Positions 1-8,361 are shown, counted from the stretch's first letter. The stretch is 64,000 nucleotides of DNA from Halosimplex halobium (GCF_051414055.1 NZ_JBLKNX010000005.1:1-64000), one strand, 5' to 3'. Program-made: numbers and translations. The notes: generated by a model not told the origin, from the sequence alone.

Positions 1-147
1 GGCGCCGGCGGCATGGGCGGCGCCGGTCCGGGCGGCGCTGCAGGCGCCGGCGGCGCGGCCGGCGGCCAGGGCGAGGAGTACGTCGACGCCGACTTCGAGG
101 ACGTCGACGACGACGAAGACGACGAGTCCGGCGAGTCGTCCGCCTGA
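1..147 (+). CDS. dnaK: DnaK (Hsp70) chaperone, C-terminal end only
   Basis: Only the last 48 codons are in the window; the gene begins upstream. The frame is open from base 1 and ends with TGA at 145-147. What is visible is a Gly/Ala/Met-rich linker followed by the acidic tail EEYVDADFEDVDDD, which is the typical disordered C-terminus of haloarchaeal DnaK. DnaK is the ATP-dependent cytoplasmic folding chaperone working with DnaJ and GrpE. A J-domain gene lies just downstream on the other strand, but it is a membrane J-protein rather than canonical DnaJ. Confidence 0.85.
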   Translation, partial: GAGGMGGAGPGGAAGAGGAAGGQGEEYVDADFEDVDDDEDDESGESSA

Positions 148-323
148 CGACGCCCGTCCCCGACGCGACGCGGTTTCCGACCCCCGTTTCACACTTTCTG
201 CGGGCGGTAGCGAACTCGGTAGCCACCGCTCGACGGCGAGCGGTGTCTCACTCGTCCAGATGTGTCGCGTGTCCCGCTCCGGATGAAAACCGTGTCCCTC
301 GTCGGGGGCGAGACGCGTCGCGG

Positions 324-929
324 CTACCCGGCGTGGCGTTTCGCGGTCGTGTAGGCCTCGCGGACGCGCTTGAACTCGTCCTCGTCGCCGCCCTGGTCGG
401 GGTGGACCTCCTTGACCTTCCGCCGGTAGGCGGCTTTCACCTCGTCCAGGCTGGCGGAGGCCGACACGCCGAGTTCCTCGAACGCGGCCGTGGCGGGGTC
501 GCGGTGCTCGCCGTCGGCCTCCTCGGGCCCGAAGTCCACGTCGGGCACCTCGAAGGGGAGCCGGTCGCCGAGGTGGACGCCGGGCATCTCGTGTTCGACG
601 AGGACCGGGTGGGTCGGCGAGCGGTCGATGCGGTAGTAGGCGTGGGCGTCGAAAGTGATCGCCACGTCGCGCTCGGGGAGGTAGAAGGCGATATGCTGGC
701 CCTCGACGAAGTGGTCCTCGGCGTAGGACTCGCCGATCGCGTCGAGGTAGTCCCGGAGTTCGCCGCGGCGACGGTGTTCGCCGTCGTCGCGGCGCCGGTG
801 GGCCCGCGGGGAGGGATAGAGCCGGTCGGCGGCGACGAACAGGACTGCGGCGAGGACGCTACTCGCGACGCCGAGACCGAGGCCGACGACGAGCCAGTGG
901 GGCAACCCGAACACCGCGTCGTGTACCAC
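324..929 (-). CDS. Membrane-anchored J-domain protein
   Basis: The protein has one hydrophobic segment near the N-terminus (about residues 8-35, LVVGLGLGVASSVLAAVLF), a hydrophilic middle, and a C-terminal J domain with the diagnostic HPD tripeptide (residues 176-178, in KEVHPDQGG). The J domain should stimulate an Hsp70 ATPase, presumably DnaK encoded next door. I chose a GTG start at 929 because a TATA-like TTTGATAG lies about 26 nt upstream, as expected for a leaderless haloarchaeal transcript; a TTG at 959 would add ten residues. There are no zinc-finger repeats, so this is not classical DnaJ. Its client is unknown. Confidence 0.8.
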   Translation of the reverse strand: MVHDAVFGLPHWLVVGLGLGVASSVLAAVLFVAADRLYPSPRAHRRRDDGEHRRRGELRDYLDAIGESYAEDHFVEGQHIAFYLPERDVAITFDAHAYYRIDRSPTHPVLVEHEMPGVHLGDRLPFEVPDVDFGPEEADGEHRDPATAAFEELGVSASASLDEVKAAYRRKVKEVHPDQGGDEDEFKRVREAYTTAKRHAG

Positions 930-1028
930 GCGCGAGCGTTGGCGTCGCTCGACTATCAAAGTCTCGCCGGCGGGTCGGGAGTCGGAGCGGACGGTCGACG
1001 GACCGACCGTCGAGGGGAAGGTGACCGA

Positions 1029-1784
1029 TCAGCCGATGTAGCGCAGGTCCTCGTCGGAGGCCGCGGGCGTCCCCTGGTCCATCTCCTGGATCTTGCGGAC
1101 GACCTCCTCCATCTCGTCGGCCCGCTCCTCCAGGGAGGCGTAGTCGACGTCGAAGTCGACGACCTCCTGAAGCACTTCGAGGACGGCCTGTGCGCTCTTG
1201 GGGTCGACGAGGTAGCCGCTGGTCTCGCCCATCAGGCAGGCGGCCTCGAAGCCCCTGCGTTCGCCGAGGCCCAGCAACAGGCCGCTGACGCCGACGATGC
1301 CGCCAGCGGGCTCGTCCTCGCGGAACTCCACGCCCACGTCTTCGAGGTCGTCGACGACCGCGTCGGCCGTCGCGGCGCCGAGCACGGAGTACTCCTCGAT
1401 GAGTTCGCCCGTCGGGACGCCGCCCAGCGCGAACACGCGGGCGACGCCGTGGTCGTCGGCCACGTCGAGGAAGGTGTCGGTCAGGCCGTAGTGACCGGTG
1501 TTGTCCTGGGCCTGGTGGTCGCCGGTGAGCACGAGCATGTCCTGCCCGTCCTCGGGGCGGACGCCGTGGAACTCCGCGCCGGCCAGTTGCGTGCGCCCCT
1601 CGTCGACGCTGACCTGCGGCGGGAAGTGCGTCGAGTGGACCCGCTCGACGAGCTCGCTGTCCAGCTCTTCGAGGAGGTGTTCGGCGGCGAGCTTGCCGAC
1701 GTGCCCCACGCCCGGTAGCCCCTCGACCAGTACGGGGTCGTCGAGGTCGACCTCGCCCAGCGACTCGCGTTCGAATTCGTCCAT
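1029..1784 (-). CDS. PAC2-family proteasome assembly chaperone-like protein
   Basis: A 251-residue protein of the PAC2/ATP-grasp-associated family (COG2047 type). Visible family features are the N-terminal VEGLPGVGHVGKLAAEHL, a central FALGGVPTGEL, and GVSGLLLGLGERRG followed by CLMGETSGYLVDP. The acidic C-terminal part is probably helical (EERADEMEEVVRKIQEM). It is the last gene of the L44e-S27e-aIF2a-Nop10-PAC2 operon, a conserved archaeal order, and starts only five bases after the Nop10 stop. Eukaryotic PAC2 helps assemble the 20S proteasome; the archaeal role is inferred from homology only. Confidence 0.85.
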   Translation of the reverse strand: MDEFERESLGEVDLDDPVLVEGLPGVGHVGKLAAEHLLEELDSELVERVHSTHFPPQVSVDEGRTQLAGAEFHGVRPEDGQDMLVLTGDHQAQDNTGHYGLTDTFLDVADDHGVARVFALGGVPTGELIEEYSVLGAATADAVVDDLEDVGVEFREDEPAGGIVGVSGLLLGLGERRGFEAACLMGETSGYLVDPKSAQAVLEVLQEVVDFDVDYASLEERADEMEEVVRKIQEMDQGTPAASDEDLRYIG

Positions 1785-1789
1785 GCGCG

Positions 1790-1972
1790 CTAGTCCCGGC
1801 GCCGCTCCTTAAGTGCGCGTCGATACTCGCCGTAGTTATCCTCCGGCGAGAAGGGCGCGGGCGCGGAGTTGACCGCCTCCGCACCGCAGTCCGGACAGGT
1901 CTCCGAGAGCGTGTAGCGCGGCCGCTCGTGCTCCGCCCGCCAGGCCGAACAGACGAGGATGTCGGATTTCAT
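1790..1972 (-). CDS. nop10: H/ACA RNP protein Nop10
   Basis: A 60-residue protein, MKSDILVCSAW to KERRRD, matching archaeal Nop10 in length and pattern. It has a CPDCG zinc-ribbon half (residues 26-30), a single C8, and the conserved NSAPAPFSPEDNYGEYRR segment that contacts Cbf5. Nop10 is a core subunit of box H/ACA ribonucleoproteins that guide RNA pseudouridylation. The ATG at 1970-1972 was chosen because the residues from there match the family; the open frame extends further upstream without similarity. The gene lies 46 bases after aIF2-alpha and is followed by the PAC2-like gene. Confidence 0.93.
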   Translation of the reverse strand: MKSDILVCSAWRAEHERPRYTLSETCPDCGAEAVNSAPAPFSPEDNYGEYRRALKERRRD

Positions 1973-2018
1973 GAGAAGTGGTGGCGGGCCGCCGTGGCGG
2001 CGGGCCGCGAGGGGACGG

Positions 2019-2819
2019 TCACTCCGTCTCTTCTTCGCGTTCGCGGTGGTAGCGGCCGGAGCCGCCGTGGTCGCCGACGACGGCGACGGCACGGTCGGCG
2101 CTCTCCTCGAGGTGGGACTCGGCGGTCTTGTAGTCGGGCGCCTGCACCTGGATGCGGTACTCCGGCGAGCCGACGTAGGTGACCTCGAGCTGGACCTCCT
2201 CGGGAATCGACCCGTTGCCCTCGGCGGCCTGCAGGGCCTCCTTGATCACGTCGACGCCGTCGCCGCTGGGACACTCCAGCGTGACGTAGCCGGTGACGTT
2301 GACGTAGGGTACCGAGACGTTCTCCCGGGCGGTCTCGACGATGGCTTCGACCTCCTCGTCGTCCAGATCCGTGTCCTCGAGGGCCTCCTCGCCGTGGATG
2401 GCGGCCTGCTCGAAGCCCTCGTACATCGAGCCGAACTCGGCGAGCAGCTCGTTGGCGATGGCGGCGTAGCTCTCGTCGTCGATGTCCTCGCCGAACGCCA
2501 GCAGCATCCAGTTGTCGGCCTTCTGCTCGTTCTTCCACTCCTGGATCTTGTCCTTGCGCTGGTGGTCGTTGACGTCCTTGATCGAGAGGTCGATCTGCTG
2601 GGACCCCTGATCGACGTCGAGCACCTTCGCGACGACCGTCTGCCCCTCAGAGACGTGGTCGCGGACGTTCTTGATCCACCCGGAGGCGACCTCGCTGATG
2701 TGACAGAGGCCGCGCTTGTCCTCGTACTCCTGGAGGTCGACGAAGACGCCGAAGTCCTCGATCTCGTCGACGCGTCCGACCACGAGTTCACCGGGGTCGG
2801 GCCAGCCGCTGTATTTCAT
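2019..2819 (-). CDS. eif2a: Translation initiation factor aIF2 subunit alpha
   Basis: A 266-residue protein, the usual length. An S1/OB domain opens the protein (WPDPGELVVGRVDEIEDFGVFVDLQEY), with the conserved HISEVASGWIKNVRDHV around residues 42-58, then a helical domain and a C-terminal alpha/beta domain (VTYVGSPEYRIQVQAPDYKTAESHL). It is one subunit of the heterotrimeric factor that brings initiator tRNA to the ribosome. Its start codon overlaps the S27e stop by one base (TAATG), so translation of the operon is coupled. Confidence 0.95.
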   Translation of the reverse strand: MKYSGWPDPGELVVGRVDEIEDFGVFVDLQEYEDKRGLCHISEVASGWIKNVRDHVSEGQTVVAKVLDVDQGSQQIDLSIKDVNDHQRKDKIQEWKNEQKADNWMLLAFGEDIDDESYAAIANELLAEFGSMYEGFEQAAIHGEEALEDTDLDDEEVEAIVETARENVSVPYVNVTGYVTLECPSGDGVDVIKEALQAAEGNGSIPEEVQLEVTYVGSPEYRIQVQAPDYKTAESHLEESADRAVAVVGDHGGSGRYHREREEETE

Positions 2820-2992
2820 TATCGTGCCTCGACGGTCTCTAGGACCTCGCCCTCGATGGCCGCCTTGCCGCCGGTCGGTCGCGCGAGCGTGTGCCCGCAG
2901 ACCTCGCAGGCGACCTCGGTCGCGGCCTTGCCGAACACGATCTGTTCGTTCTCACAGTCCGGACACGCGACGCTGAAGAAGTTTCCTGCCAT
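2819..2992 (-). CDS. rps27e: Ribosomal protein eS27 (S27e)
   Basis: A 57-residue small-subunit ribosomal protein with a four-cysteine zinc ribbon: CPDC and, after about 15 residues, CEVCG. The ATG start MAGNFFSVACPDC fits the family; an in-frame extension upstream is discarded because it overlaps the L44e gene. The stop overlaps the aIF2-alpha start, and L44e ends two bases before this gene, giving a tight translation operon. Confidence 0.94.
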   Translation of the reverse strand: MAGNFFSVACPDCENEQIVFGKAATEVACEVCGHTLARPTGGKAAIEGEVLETVEAR

Positions 2993-2994
2993 CG

Positions 2995-3279
2995 TTAGTC
3001 CTGGAGGTCGAGTCGCCCGGCGCGCCATCCCTCGCGGAGGTGGGCCTTGCCGCAGTCGGAGCAGCGGTACTTGAGGTCCGTCTTCTGGGTCGGCTTCCCG
3101 CCGGACGGGACCTTCGAGAACTTGCCCGCGTTCCCGTAGCCCGAGCGCGTCCGCTCGGCCTGGCGCCCGTTGACCTTCGTCATCCCCGAGGTGCGACCGC
3201 TCCGAACGCGCTCGACCTCGTGTTCGTTGTGCTCGTCGCAGTGCGGACAGTACGTGTTAAATCGGCGTGGCATCTCCAT
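2995..3279 (-). CDS. rpl44e: Ribosomal protein eL42 (L44e)
   Basis: A 94-residue large-subunit protein with the family start MEMPRRFNTYCPHCDEH, a second CSDCG zinc half, and the conserved ending KAHLREGWRAGRLDLQD. Two methionines (residues 1 and 3) are possible starts. A TATA-like TTTTAAGC on the minus strand at about 3316-3323 would give a transcript with a leader of about a dozen bases. It is the first gene of the L44e-S27e-aIF2a-Nop10-PAC2 operon. A small inverted repeat sits in the leader (see separate entry). Confidence 0.94.
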   Translation of the reverse strand: MEMPRRFNTYCPHCDEHNEHEVERVRSGRTSGMTKVNGRQAERTRSGYGNAGKFSKVPSGGKPTQKTDLKYRCSDCGKAHLREGWRAGRLDLQD

Positions 3280-3284
3280 AGATA

Positions 3285-3300
3285 TCGACCTTGCGGTCGA
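3285..3300. promoter_or_regulatory. Inverted repeat in the leader of the L44e operon
   Basis: TCGACC-TTGC-GGTCGA forms a 6-bp stem with a 4-nt loop between the TATA-like box (about 3316-3323) and the L44e start codon (3279). It may be an RNA hairpin in the 5' leader or an operator. The function is inferred from position only. Confidence 0.3.
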
Positions 3301-3470
3301 CTTGGACATCCCCGCTTAAAACCCGTTTGGTTCGCACCGGTCGCGGCGACCGAAACCGCCGACTCGACCCGGCTGTCCCCTGGGATCGCGGCGCACACGC
3401 CGGGTTCGTGCGGTCTCGGGCTCGGGTCCCGCGTCGTCCACAGGCGTCGCCTCCCCAAGCGTCGTCGTCC

Positions 3471-4220
3471 CTACAGCGTGGTCGTCACCTGTTCGCCGCT
3501 GACGACCTCGGGGACGATCACCTCGTCGGCGCCCGCGCGGCGGGCGACCGGTTCGTACATCTCGTCGCCCGCGCGGACGACGACCCGCGCCTCGGGCGCG
3601 ATCTCGCCGGCTGTGATAGCGACCTGGATGTTGACGTTCGCGTCGTCGACGGCGCCGACGACCGCGGCGGCCCGTTCGGCGCCGGCCTCGACGAGCAACT
3701 CCTCGCGGCGGGCGTCGCCCTGGACCGCCAGCAGCCCGTCCTCCAGGGCGCGCTCGTACTGGCTCTCTCCCGACTCGACCACAACGACCGGCCGGTCCCG
3801 CTCGTTCAGTCGTCGTGCGACGGTCTTGCCGAAGGTGCCGTACCCGCAGACGACGACGTGCTGTCCCGTCTCCTCGATGGTTCGTTCGACCTGCATCCGT
3901 CTGAGTTCCGTTCCTATCTGTCCGCCGAACGCCGCCGAGACGACCGTCTCGCCGATCCACAGCCCCGAGAGGATCAGGCCCGACTCGACGACGAGCGCGA
4001 ACGCCCGCAGCGACCGCGCCGGCGCGTCGTGGGACGCGATGAATATCTCGATGCTCGTCGGGTCGAGCAGCCAGAACAGCGCCTCGACGGCACCAACACC
4101 CGCGAGGGCGCCGAACCCGGTCACGCCCGCGACCACCAGCGCCGCGAACGCGGCGACCGGGCGGCCGACGCGGCGCGCCAGCGGGCGACTCATCAGCGCT
4201 CGGACGTACTCGCTCGCCAC
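3471..4220 (-). CDS. Membrane protein with RCK/TrkA-N NAD-binding domain
   Basis: A 249-residue protein with about two hydrophobic segments (residues 21-51 and 75-98) followed by a cytoplasmic Rossmann domain, VVVCGYGTFGKTVARRL, of the TrkA-N/RCK type found in K+ channels and transporters. No K+ selectivity filter (TVGYG) is visible, and there is no C-terminal RCK_C ligand domain, so this is a partial channel architecture: a regulatory or NAD-sensing subunit is more likely than a pore. The start is GTG, 29 nt below a TATA box GTATATC (4246-4252), which fits a leaderless mRNA. Confidence 0.8.
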   Translation of the reverse strand: MASEYVRALMSRPLARRVGRPVAAFAALVVAGVTGFGALAGVGAVEALFWLLDPTSIEIFIASHDAPARSLRAFALVVESGLILSGLWIGETVVSAAFGGQIGTELRRMQVERTIEETGQHVVVCGYGTFGKTVARRLNERDRPVVVVESGESQYERALEDGLLAVQGDARREELLVEAGAERAAAVVGAVDDANVNIQVAITAGEIAPEARVVVRAGDEMYEPVARRAGADEVIVPEVVSGEQVTTTL

Positions 4221-4393
4221 GGGACTCCCGCGTTCGCAGGAACTGATATACGTTACCGCTTAACACATAATGTCCCCTTTCACACCTCCGGATCCTTTCG
4301 CCGCCCGAGGACGGCGGGAAACCGGACAGACAGGGGGCGCTGGGGGCGGCGGGCTTCGAAGTCACTAAGTACGCCTCCGTCGAATCGGCAGGC

Positions 4394-4651
4394 ATGAAGA
4401 AGCTCATCGTCCACGGGGACCCCGGATTCCGGAAGGACGCCGTCATTTCCGTCGACGGCGAGGAGCTGGTCGTCTTCGGCGTCGCCCGCCAGGGCGAGTG
4501 GCACGGCCCCGACGAGCCCCAGCTGTGGTGTACCGTCGGCACCGAGGACGAACGCGAGACCTACCAGCGCCGGGACTACATCCCCAACTTCCTCGACACC
4601 GAGGCCGTCGACGCCGAGGCCGTCGAGCTCGTCGAGAAGGCAAGCGCCTGA
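4394..4651 (+). CDS. Small conserved haloarchaeal protein (HAH_0734-like)
   Basis: An 85-residue acidic protein, MKKLIVHGDPGFRKDAVISV, without membrane segments, cysteine motifs or a recognisable catalytic motif. From memory it resembles a conserved haloarchaeal family named after Haloarcula hispanica HAH_0734; no function is known. An AT-rich ACTAAGTA about 27 nt upstream of the ATG fits a leaderless promoter. It converges on the KaiC-like gene with only 18 bases between stops. Confidence 0.75.
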   Translation: MKKLIVHGDPGFRKDAVISVDGEELVVFGVARQGEWHGPDEPQLWCTVGTEDERETYQRRDYIPNFLDTEAVDAEAVELVEKASA

Positions 4652-4669
4652 GCCGCCCCTTTTCCGCGG

Positions 4670-6121
4670 TTACACCAGGTCGACGTACGGCGGGGTCTCG
4701 TCGTAGGCCACCACCTTGCTCGTCCCGGGCGAGCCCGTCGGCGACTTGCGTAGCGTGAGCCACTCGATGCCGTCGTCGCCCCGTTCGATCCGGATCGTCT
4801 GGTTGCTCGTGTCGACGAGGAACTCGACGAGCGCGGTGTCCTGGACGGCTGGGTTGATCGTGTAGACGACCACGTCGTCCTCTTCGGTGTAGCGGGCCGC
4901 GGCGCGGTAGCGGACCGCCCGGACGCGCTCGCGCGACACCCGCTCCAGCAGCGGTTCGGTGTCGACGAGCGCGAACAGCGGGCGGTCGCCGCTGCGCTCG
5001 TAGGACAGTTCCATCAGCCGGTCCCAGTCGCGTTGCTCGTCGTCGTACGAGAGGACGTTCCGGTGGTCGCAGCCGTTGCTCTCGACGAGTTCGAGGACGA
5101 ACAGCCGGTCGTCGTCGAGCAGGTCCGCGACGGTCCAGTCGGCGTCGGTCCAGTAGCGGTCCAGTTGCGAGAGCGAGACCGCCGCCGGGAGCGCGACGGC
5201 CACGGCCATCCCCGCGTCGAGGGCGCTGGCCAGCATCCGCGTGTTGATCGTGTAGTAGCCGGTCGTCCCGTCGTGTGACAGGAGGGTGAACCCACCGCGG
5301 ACGAGGCCACCGCCGAGCAGGTCGTCGAGCGCGTCGACGCCGGTCGAGAGGTGGTCGTGGGCCAGGAGCGCGCTCGGCGGCGTGCGCTGTGTCGGCTGGA
5401 CGGTCACGCCCGACTCCCCGAAGACGAGTTTGTGCCGCCGCGTGTCGTGGTCGCGGCCGCGGAGCTTCTCGACGCGCAGGAAGCGGTGGCGCTGGTTGGC
5501 CCGCTCGTCCCACGACAGCTCGACCACCCCGTGGGTCGCGTACCGCAGCAGCTCGCTGGCGACGCTGTCGCCGGTGTTCCTGTCCTCGGCGGTCAGCAGG
5601 GACGTGGCGTCGAACGTGTCCGAGAACAGCCGGATCAGGTCGTACGTCGAGCGCCAGAAGGAGATCTCGTCGGCGGCGATCGGCCGCAGCCCCGAGAGGC
5701 TGTCCAGCAGGATCCGGTCGCGGGGGCCGTACTCCGAGAGGTAGTGGACGACGTTCTCCCGGGTGAACGGGAGGTCGAACCACTCGGTGACGGCGCGGTC
5801 GCCGCCCTCCAGCGTGCGGACGACCAGGTCGTCGTCCCGCTCCATCGTGTCCCCCGGCTCGCAGTGGACGGTGATCACGGTCAGCCCCTCGGCTTCGAGG
5901 TCGAACGGGTACGGCTCGAACGTGTCCGCGAGCTCGTCGATCGTCTGCTCGGTGCTGACGAACAGGCAGTCCTCGCCGTCGTCGAGTCCCGCCTGGAGGA
6001 ACTGCATGCCCAGGGTCGTCTTGCCGGTCCCCGGCGGCCCGGACACGAGGAGGCTCCGCCTGTCCGGGACGCCGCCGCCGAGCAGTTCGTCCAGCCGTTC
6101 GCACCCGGTCGAGAGACCCAT
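4670..6121 (-). CDS. KaiC/RAD55-like two-domain ATPase
   Basis: A 483-residue RecA-superfamily protein made of two KaiC-like halves. The first half has an intact Walker A (SGPPGTGKTT, residues 27-36), the KaiC-type opening STGCERLDELLGGGVP, and RILLDSLSGLRP as Walker B. The second half (from about 254) repeats STGVDALDDLLGGGLVRGG, but its P-loop has become SHDGTTGYYT, lacking the Lys, so only the first domain should bind ATP well. Such proteins in haloarchaea are linked to signalling (HTR-like or GvpD-like) rather than recombination. The partner is unknown. No cysteine or sensory domain is visible. Confidence 0.8.
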   Translation of the reverse strand: MGLSTGCERLDELLGGGVPDRRSLLVSGPPGTGKTTLGMQFLQAGLDDGEDCLFVSTEQTIDELADTFEPYPFDLEAEGLTVITVHCEPGDTMERDDDLVVRTLEGGDRAVTEWFDLPFTRENVVHYLSEYGPRDRILLDSLSGLRPIAADEISFWRSTYDLIRLFSDTFDATSLLTAEDRNTGDSVASELLRYATHGVVELSWDERANQRHRFLRVEKLRGRDHDTRRHKLVFGESGVTVQPTQRTPPSALLAHDHLSTGVDALDDLLGGGLVRGGFTLLSHDGTTGYYTINTRMLASALDAGMAVAVALPAAVSLSQLDRYWTDADWTVADLLDDDRLFVLELVESNGCDHRNVLSYDDEQRDWDRLMELSYERSGDRPLFALVDTEPLLERVSRERVRAVRYRAAARYTEEDDVVVYTINPAVQDTALVEFLVDTSNQTIRIERGDDGIEWLTLRKSPTGSPGTSKVVAYDETPPYVDLV

Positions 6122-6288
6122 CGTTCACTAGTGGGATTCGTTCGGTAAATCAATTTGGCAGAGTAGTGAGGTACGGGGAGCGTCCGTGGTGTTGCCGGGT
6201 CCGAAGGGGGACAAAAACGTATCGGGGCGGTGATAGCCCGTCACACCCGAAAGAAACGCTTTACTGTCGGCCGGAGCGACCACTCGGT

Positions 6289-7323
6289 ATGGACACGGCC
6301 GAGCGACTCGAACTCGCGACCCGCAACACGGCGGAGGTCGTCGAGGAATCGGAACTGGAGGCGCTGTTCGACGAGGGGCGGCCGTCGGTGTACATCGGCT
6401 ACGCCCCCACCGGCGAGATGCACATCGGCCACTTCACCACGATGCGCAAGCTCGCCGACTTCCTCGGCGCCGGCATGGACGTGACCGTCCTGATCGCCGA
6501 CCTCCACGCCCACCTCGACGACAACAAGAGCCCGTTCGACCTGCTCGACGCCCGCTCGGCCTACTACGAGGCGACCATCGAGGCGATGATCGATGCCGCC
6601 GGCGCCGACGCCGACCGGATCTCGTTCGTCCGCGGCAGCGACTTCGAGCTCGACGAGGAGTACACGCTCGAACTCCTTCGGATGGCCGCCGAGACCACCA
6701 TCTCCCGCGCCCAGCGGGCCGGCAGCGAGGTCGTCCGCGAGTCCGACTCGCCCAAGCTGGGCGGCCTGCTCTACCCGCTCATGCAGACGCTCGACGTGGA
6801 CGCGCTCGACGCCGACGTGGCCTACGGCGGCATCGACCAGCGCGGCATCTACATGCTCTCGCGGGAGGTCCTCCCCGACCACGGCGGCGAGGCGCCGGTC
6901 TGCGTCTTCGCGCCGTTGCTGTCGGGGCTCACGGGCGAGAAGATGTCCTCCTCGCTCGAGGAGTCGAAGATCAACCTCACCGACTCCCGCGAGGAGGTCC
7001 TCGAGAAGATCGGCGACGCCTACTGTCCGGCCGGCGAGCGCGAGAACAACGGCGTGCTGGAGTACCTCGAGTACCTCGTGTTCCCCGTCCTCGACGAGCG
7101 CGGCGAGAGCCTCGTCGTCGAGCGCCCCGAGGAGTACGGCGGCGACCTGACCTACGACGCCTACGAGCCGCTGGAGGAGGACTTTCTCTCGGGCGAGTTG
7201 CACCCGGCCGACCTCAAGCCCGCCGCCGGCGAGGCCATCTCCGAGGTCATCGCGCCCGTCCGCGAGCGGCTGAACGACCGGCCCGAGCTACTCCGCGAGG
7301 CCTACCCCGAGAAGTACGACTGA
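6289..7323 (+). CDS. tyrS: Tyrosyl-tRNA synthetase
   Basis: A 344-residue class I aminoacyl-tRNA synthetase of the archaeal/eukaryotic TyrRS type. HIGH appears as MHIGHF (residues 44-49), the nucleotide-binding loop as EKMSSSLEESK (KMSSS at 218-222), and the tyrosine-site context YGGIDQRGIYMLSREVLP is visible between them. The ATG at 6289 was chosen over upstream in-frame codons because a TTTACT element lies about 27 nt before it (leaderless pattern) and similarity begins here. The methyltransferase gene follows after nine bases and may be co-transcribed. Confidence 0.95.
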   Translation: MDTAERLELATRNTAEVVEESELEALFDEGRPSVYIGYAPTGEMHIGHFTTMRKLADFLGAGMDVTVLIADLHAHLDDNKSPFDLLDARSAYYEATIEAMIDAAGADADRISFVRGSDFELDEEYTLELLRMAAETTISRAQRAGSEVVRESDSPKLGGLLYPLMQTLDVDALDADVAYGGIDQRGIYMLSREVLPDHGGEAPVCVFAPLLSGLTGEKMSSSLEESKINLTDSREEVLEKIGDAYCPAGERENNGVLEYLEYLVFPVLDERGESLVVERPEEYGGDLTYDAYEPLEEDFLSGELHPADLKPAAGEAISEVIAPVRERLNDRPELLREAYPEKYD

Positions 7324-7332
7324 CCGGAGCCG

Positions 7333-8013
7333 ATGCCCGAGGAACCGCCGTCGGCGCCGGACGATCCGTCGGCGCCGGACGATCCGTCGGCCGACTCGGT
7401 CCGCGCGACGTACGACCGCATCGCCGACCACTTCTCGCAGACCCGCGAGTACCCCTGGCCGGAGATCGAGTCGTTCCTCGACGGCCGATCCGGCCGTGTC
7501 GGGCTGGACGTGGGATGTGGCAACGGGCGCCACACGGAGTTGCTGGCCGAACGCTGCGAGCGGGCCGTGGGCGTCGACCTGAGCCGCGGGATGCTGGCGA
7601 CCGCCGGCGAGCGGGCCCGCGAGCGCGGCTTCGAGTGTGGCCTCGCACAGGCCGACGCGGGGTCGTTGCCCGTCCGGAGCGACCGCGTGGACCTGGGGGT
7701 GTTCGTGGCGACGCTGCCGCACCTGCCGTCGCGGGAGCGGCGGGTGGCGAGCCTGGACGAGCTGGCGCGGGTACTGAGCGACGGGGGGCGGGCGCTCGTG
7801 AGCGCGTGGTCGACCGAACACGACCGCTTCGACGCGAGCGAGGGGTTCGACACGACCGTCGAGTGGACGCTGCCCGGCGGGGAGGCCGTCGACCGGTTCT
7901 ACCACGTCTACGACCCCGAGGAGTTCCGCGCGGACGTGGCGGCCAGCGGGCTGGCACTGGTCGAGTTCGAGGTGTCCAGCGGGAACTGCTACGGCGTGGC
8001 CCGGGCCGAGTGA
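7333..8013 (+). CDS. Class I SAM-dependent methyltransferase, Trm9/ALKBH8-like
   Basis: A 226-residue methyltransferase with motif I VGLDVGCGNGRHTELL (residues 56-71), acidic motif II VGVDLS, and GLAQADAGSLPVRS. The N-terminal YDRIADHFSQTREYPWPEIESFL closely resembles the start of Trm9/ALKBH8 enzymes, which methylate wobble-uridine side chains of tRNA; a tRNA substrate is an inference from this and from the tyrS and tRNA-Gly neighbours. An 18-bp direct repeat at 7351-7386 makes the N-terminus read SAPDDPSAPDDP, a slippage-prone disordered extension. Confidence 0.8.
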   Translation: MPEEPPSAPDDPSAPDDPSADSVRATYDRIADHFSQTREYPWPEIESFLDGRSGRVGLDVGCGNGRHTELLAERCERAVGVDLSRGMLATAGERARERGFECGLAQADAGSLPVRSDRVDLGVFVATLPHLPSRERRVASLDELARVLSDGGRALVSAWSTEHDRFDASEGFDTTVEWTLPGGEAVDRFYHVYDPEEFRADVAASGLALVEFEVSSGNCYGVARAE

Positions 8014-8108
8014 CCGGGGACAGCCCGGGGGCGTTCTCCGGGTCCGGTCCGGACTGAAAGGAAACACCCTTAGTTCGTGACGCGAAACTGCCGGGTGCGA
8101 TCGAACGA

Positions 8109-8179
8109 GCGCCGGTGGTCTAGTGGTAGGACCTGAGCCTTCCAAGCTCATGGCCCGGGTTCAAATCCCGGCCGGCGCA
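8109..8179 (+). tRNA. tRNA-Gly (anticodon TCC)
   Basis: A 71-nt tRNA: acceptor GCGCCGG pairs with CCGGCGC, discriminator A at 8179. The anticodon arm TGAGC-CTTCCAA-GCTCA gives anticodon TCC (reads GGA and probably other GGN codons). The T arm GGGTTCAAATCCC is standard. CCA is not encoded and no intron is present. Confidence 0.95.
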
Positions 8180-8305
8180 TAGGACGGCGCCGCGATGTTG
8201 CGGCCTTCTTCGGAATCCGAACCGGATAGCCACGAGAAACCGTTCGGCCGAGGCGGAAGTCGATACTGTTCCCCGGTCACTCCGGGAACAGAGTTGCTGT
8301 AACGG

Positions 8306-8325
8306 ACAGATACAAGTGTATCTGT
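8306..8325. promoter_or_regulatory. Perfect 20-bp palindrome, operator-like
   Basis: ACAGATACA-AG-TGTATCTGT has 9-bp perfect arms around a 2-nt centre, 37 bases upstream of the zinc-ribbon ORF start (8362). There is no T-run after it, so an operator for a dimeric regulator fits better than a terminator. Confidence 0.45.
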
Positions 8326-8361
8326 TCGCTTGCCTTGTCCGAACGGAGAGAGTGTGTATAT

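Noticed and set aside
3316..4542. A 408-codon minus-strand frame over the RCK protein gene
   Set aside because: Arg-rich shadow frame; the RCK/TrkA-N frame has real motifs and codon bias.
8047..8061. Another copy of the structured repeat (GGACTGAAAGGAA upstream of tRNA-Gly)
   Set aside because: Only the first 11 bases match; no stem partner and no GGGCTTTCA end follows.
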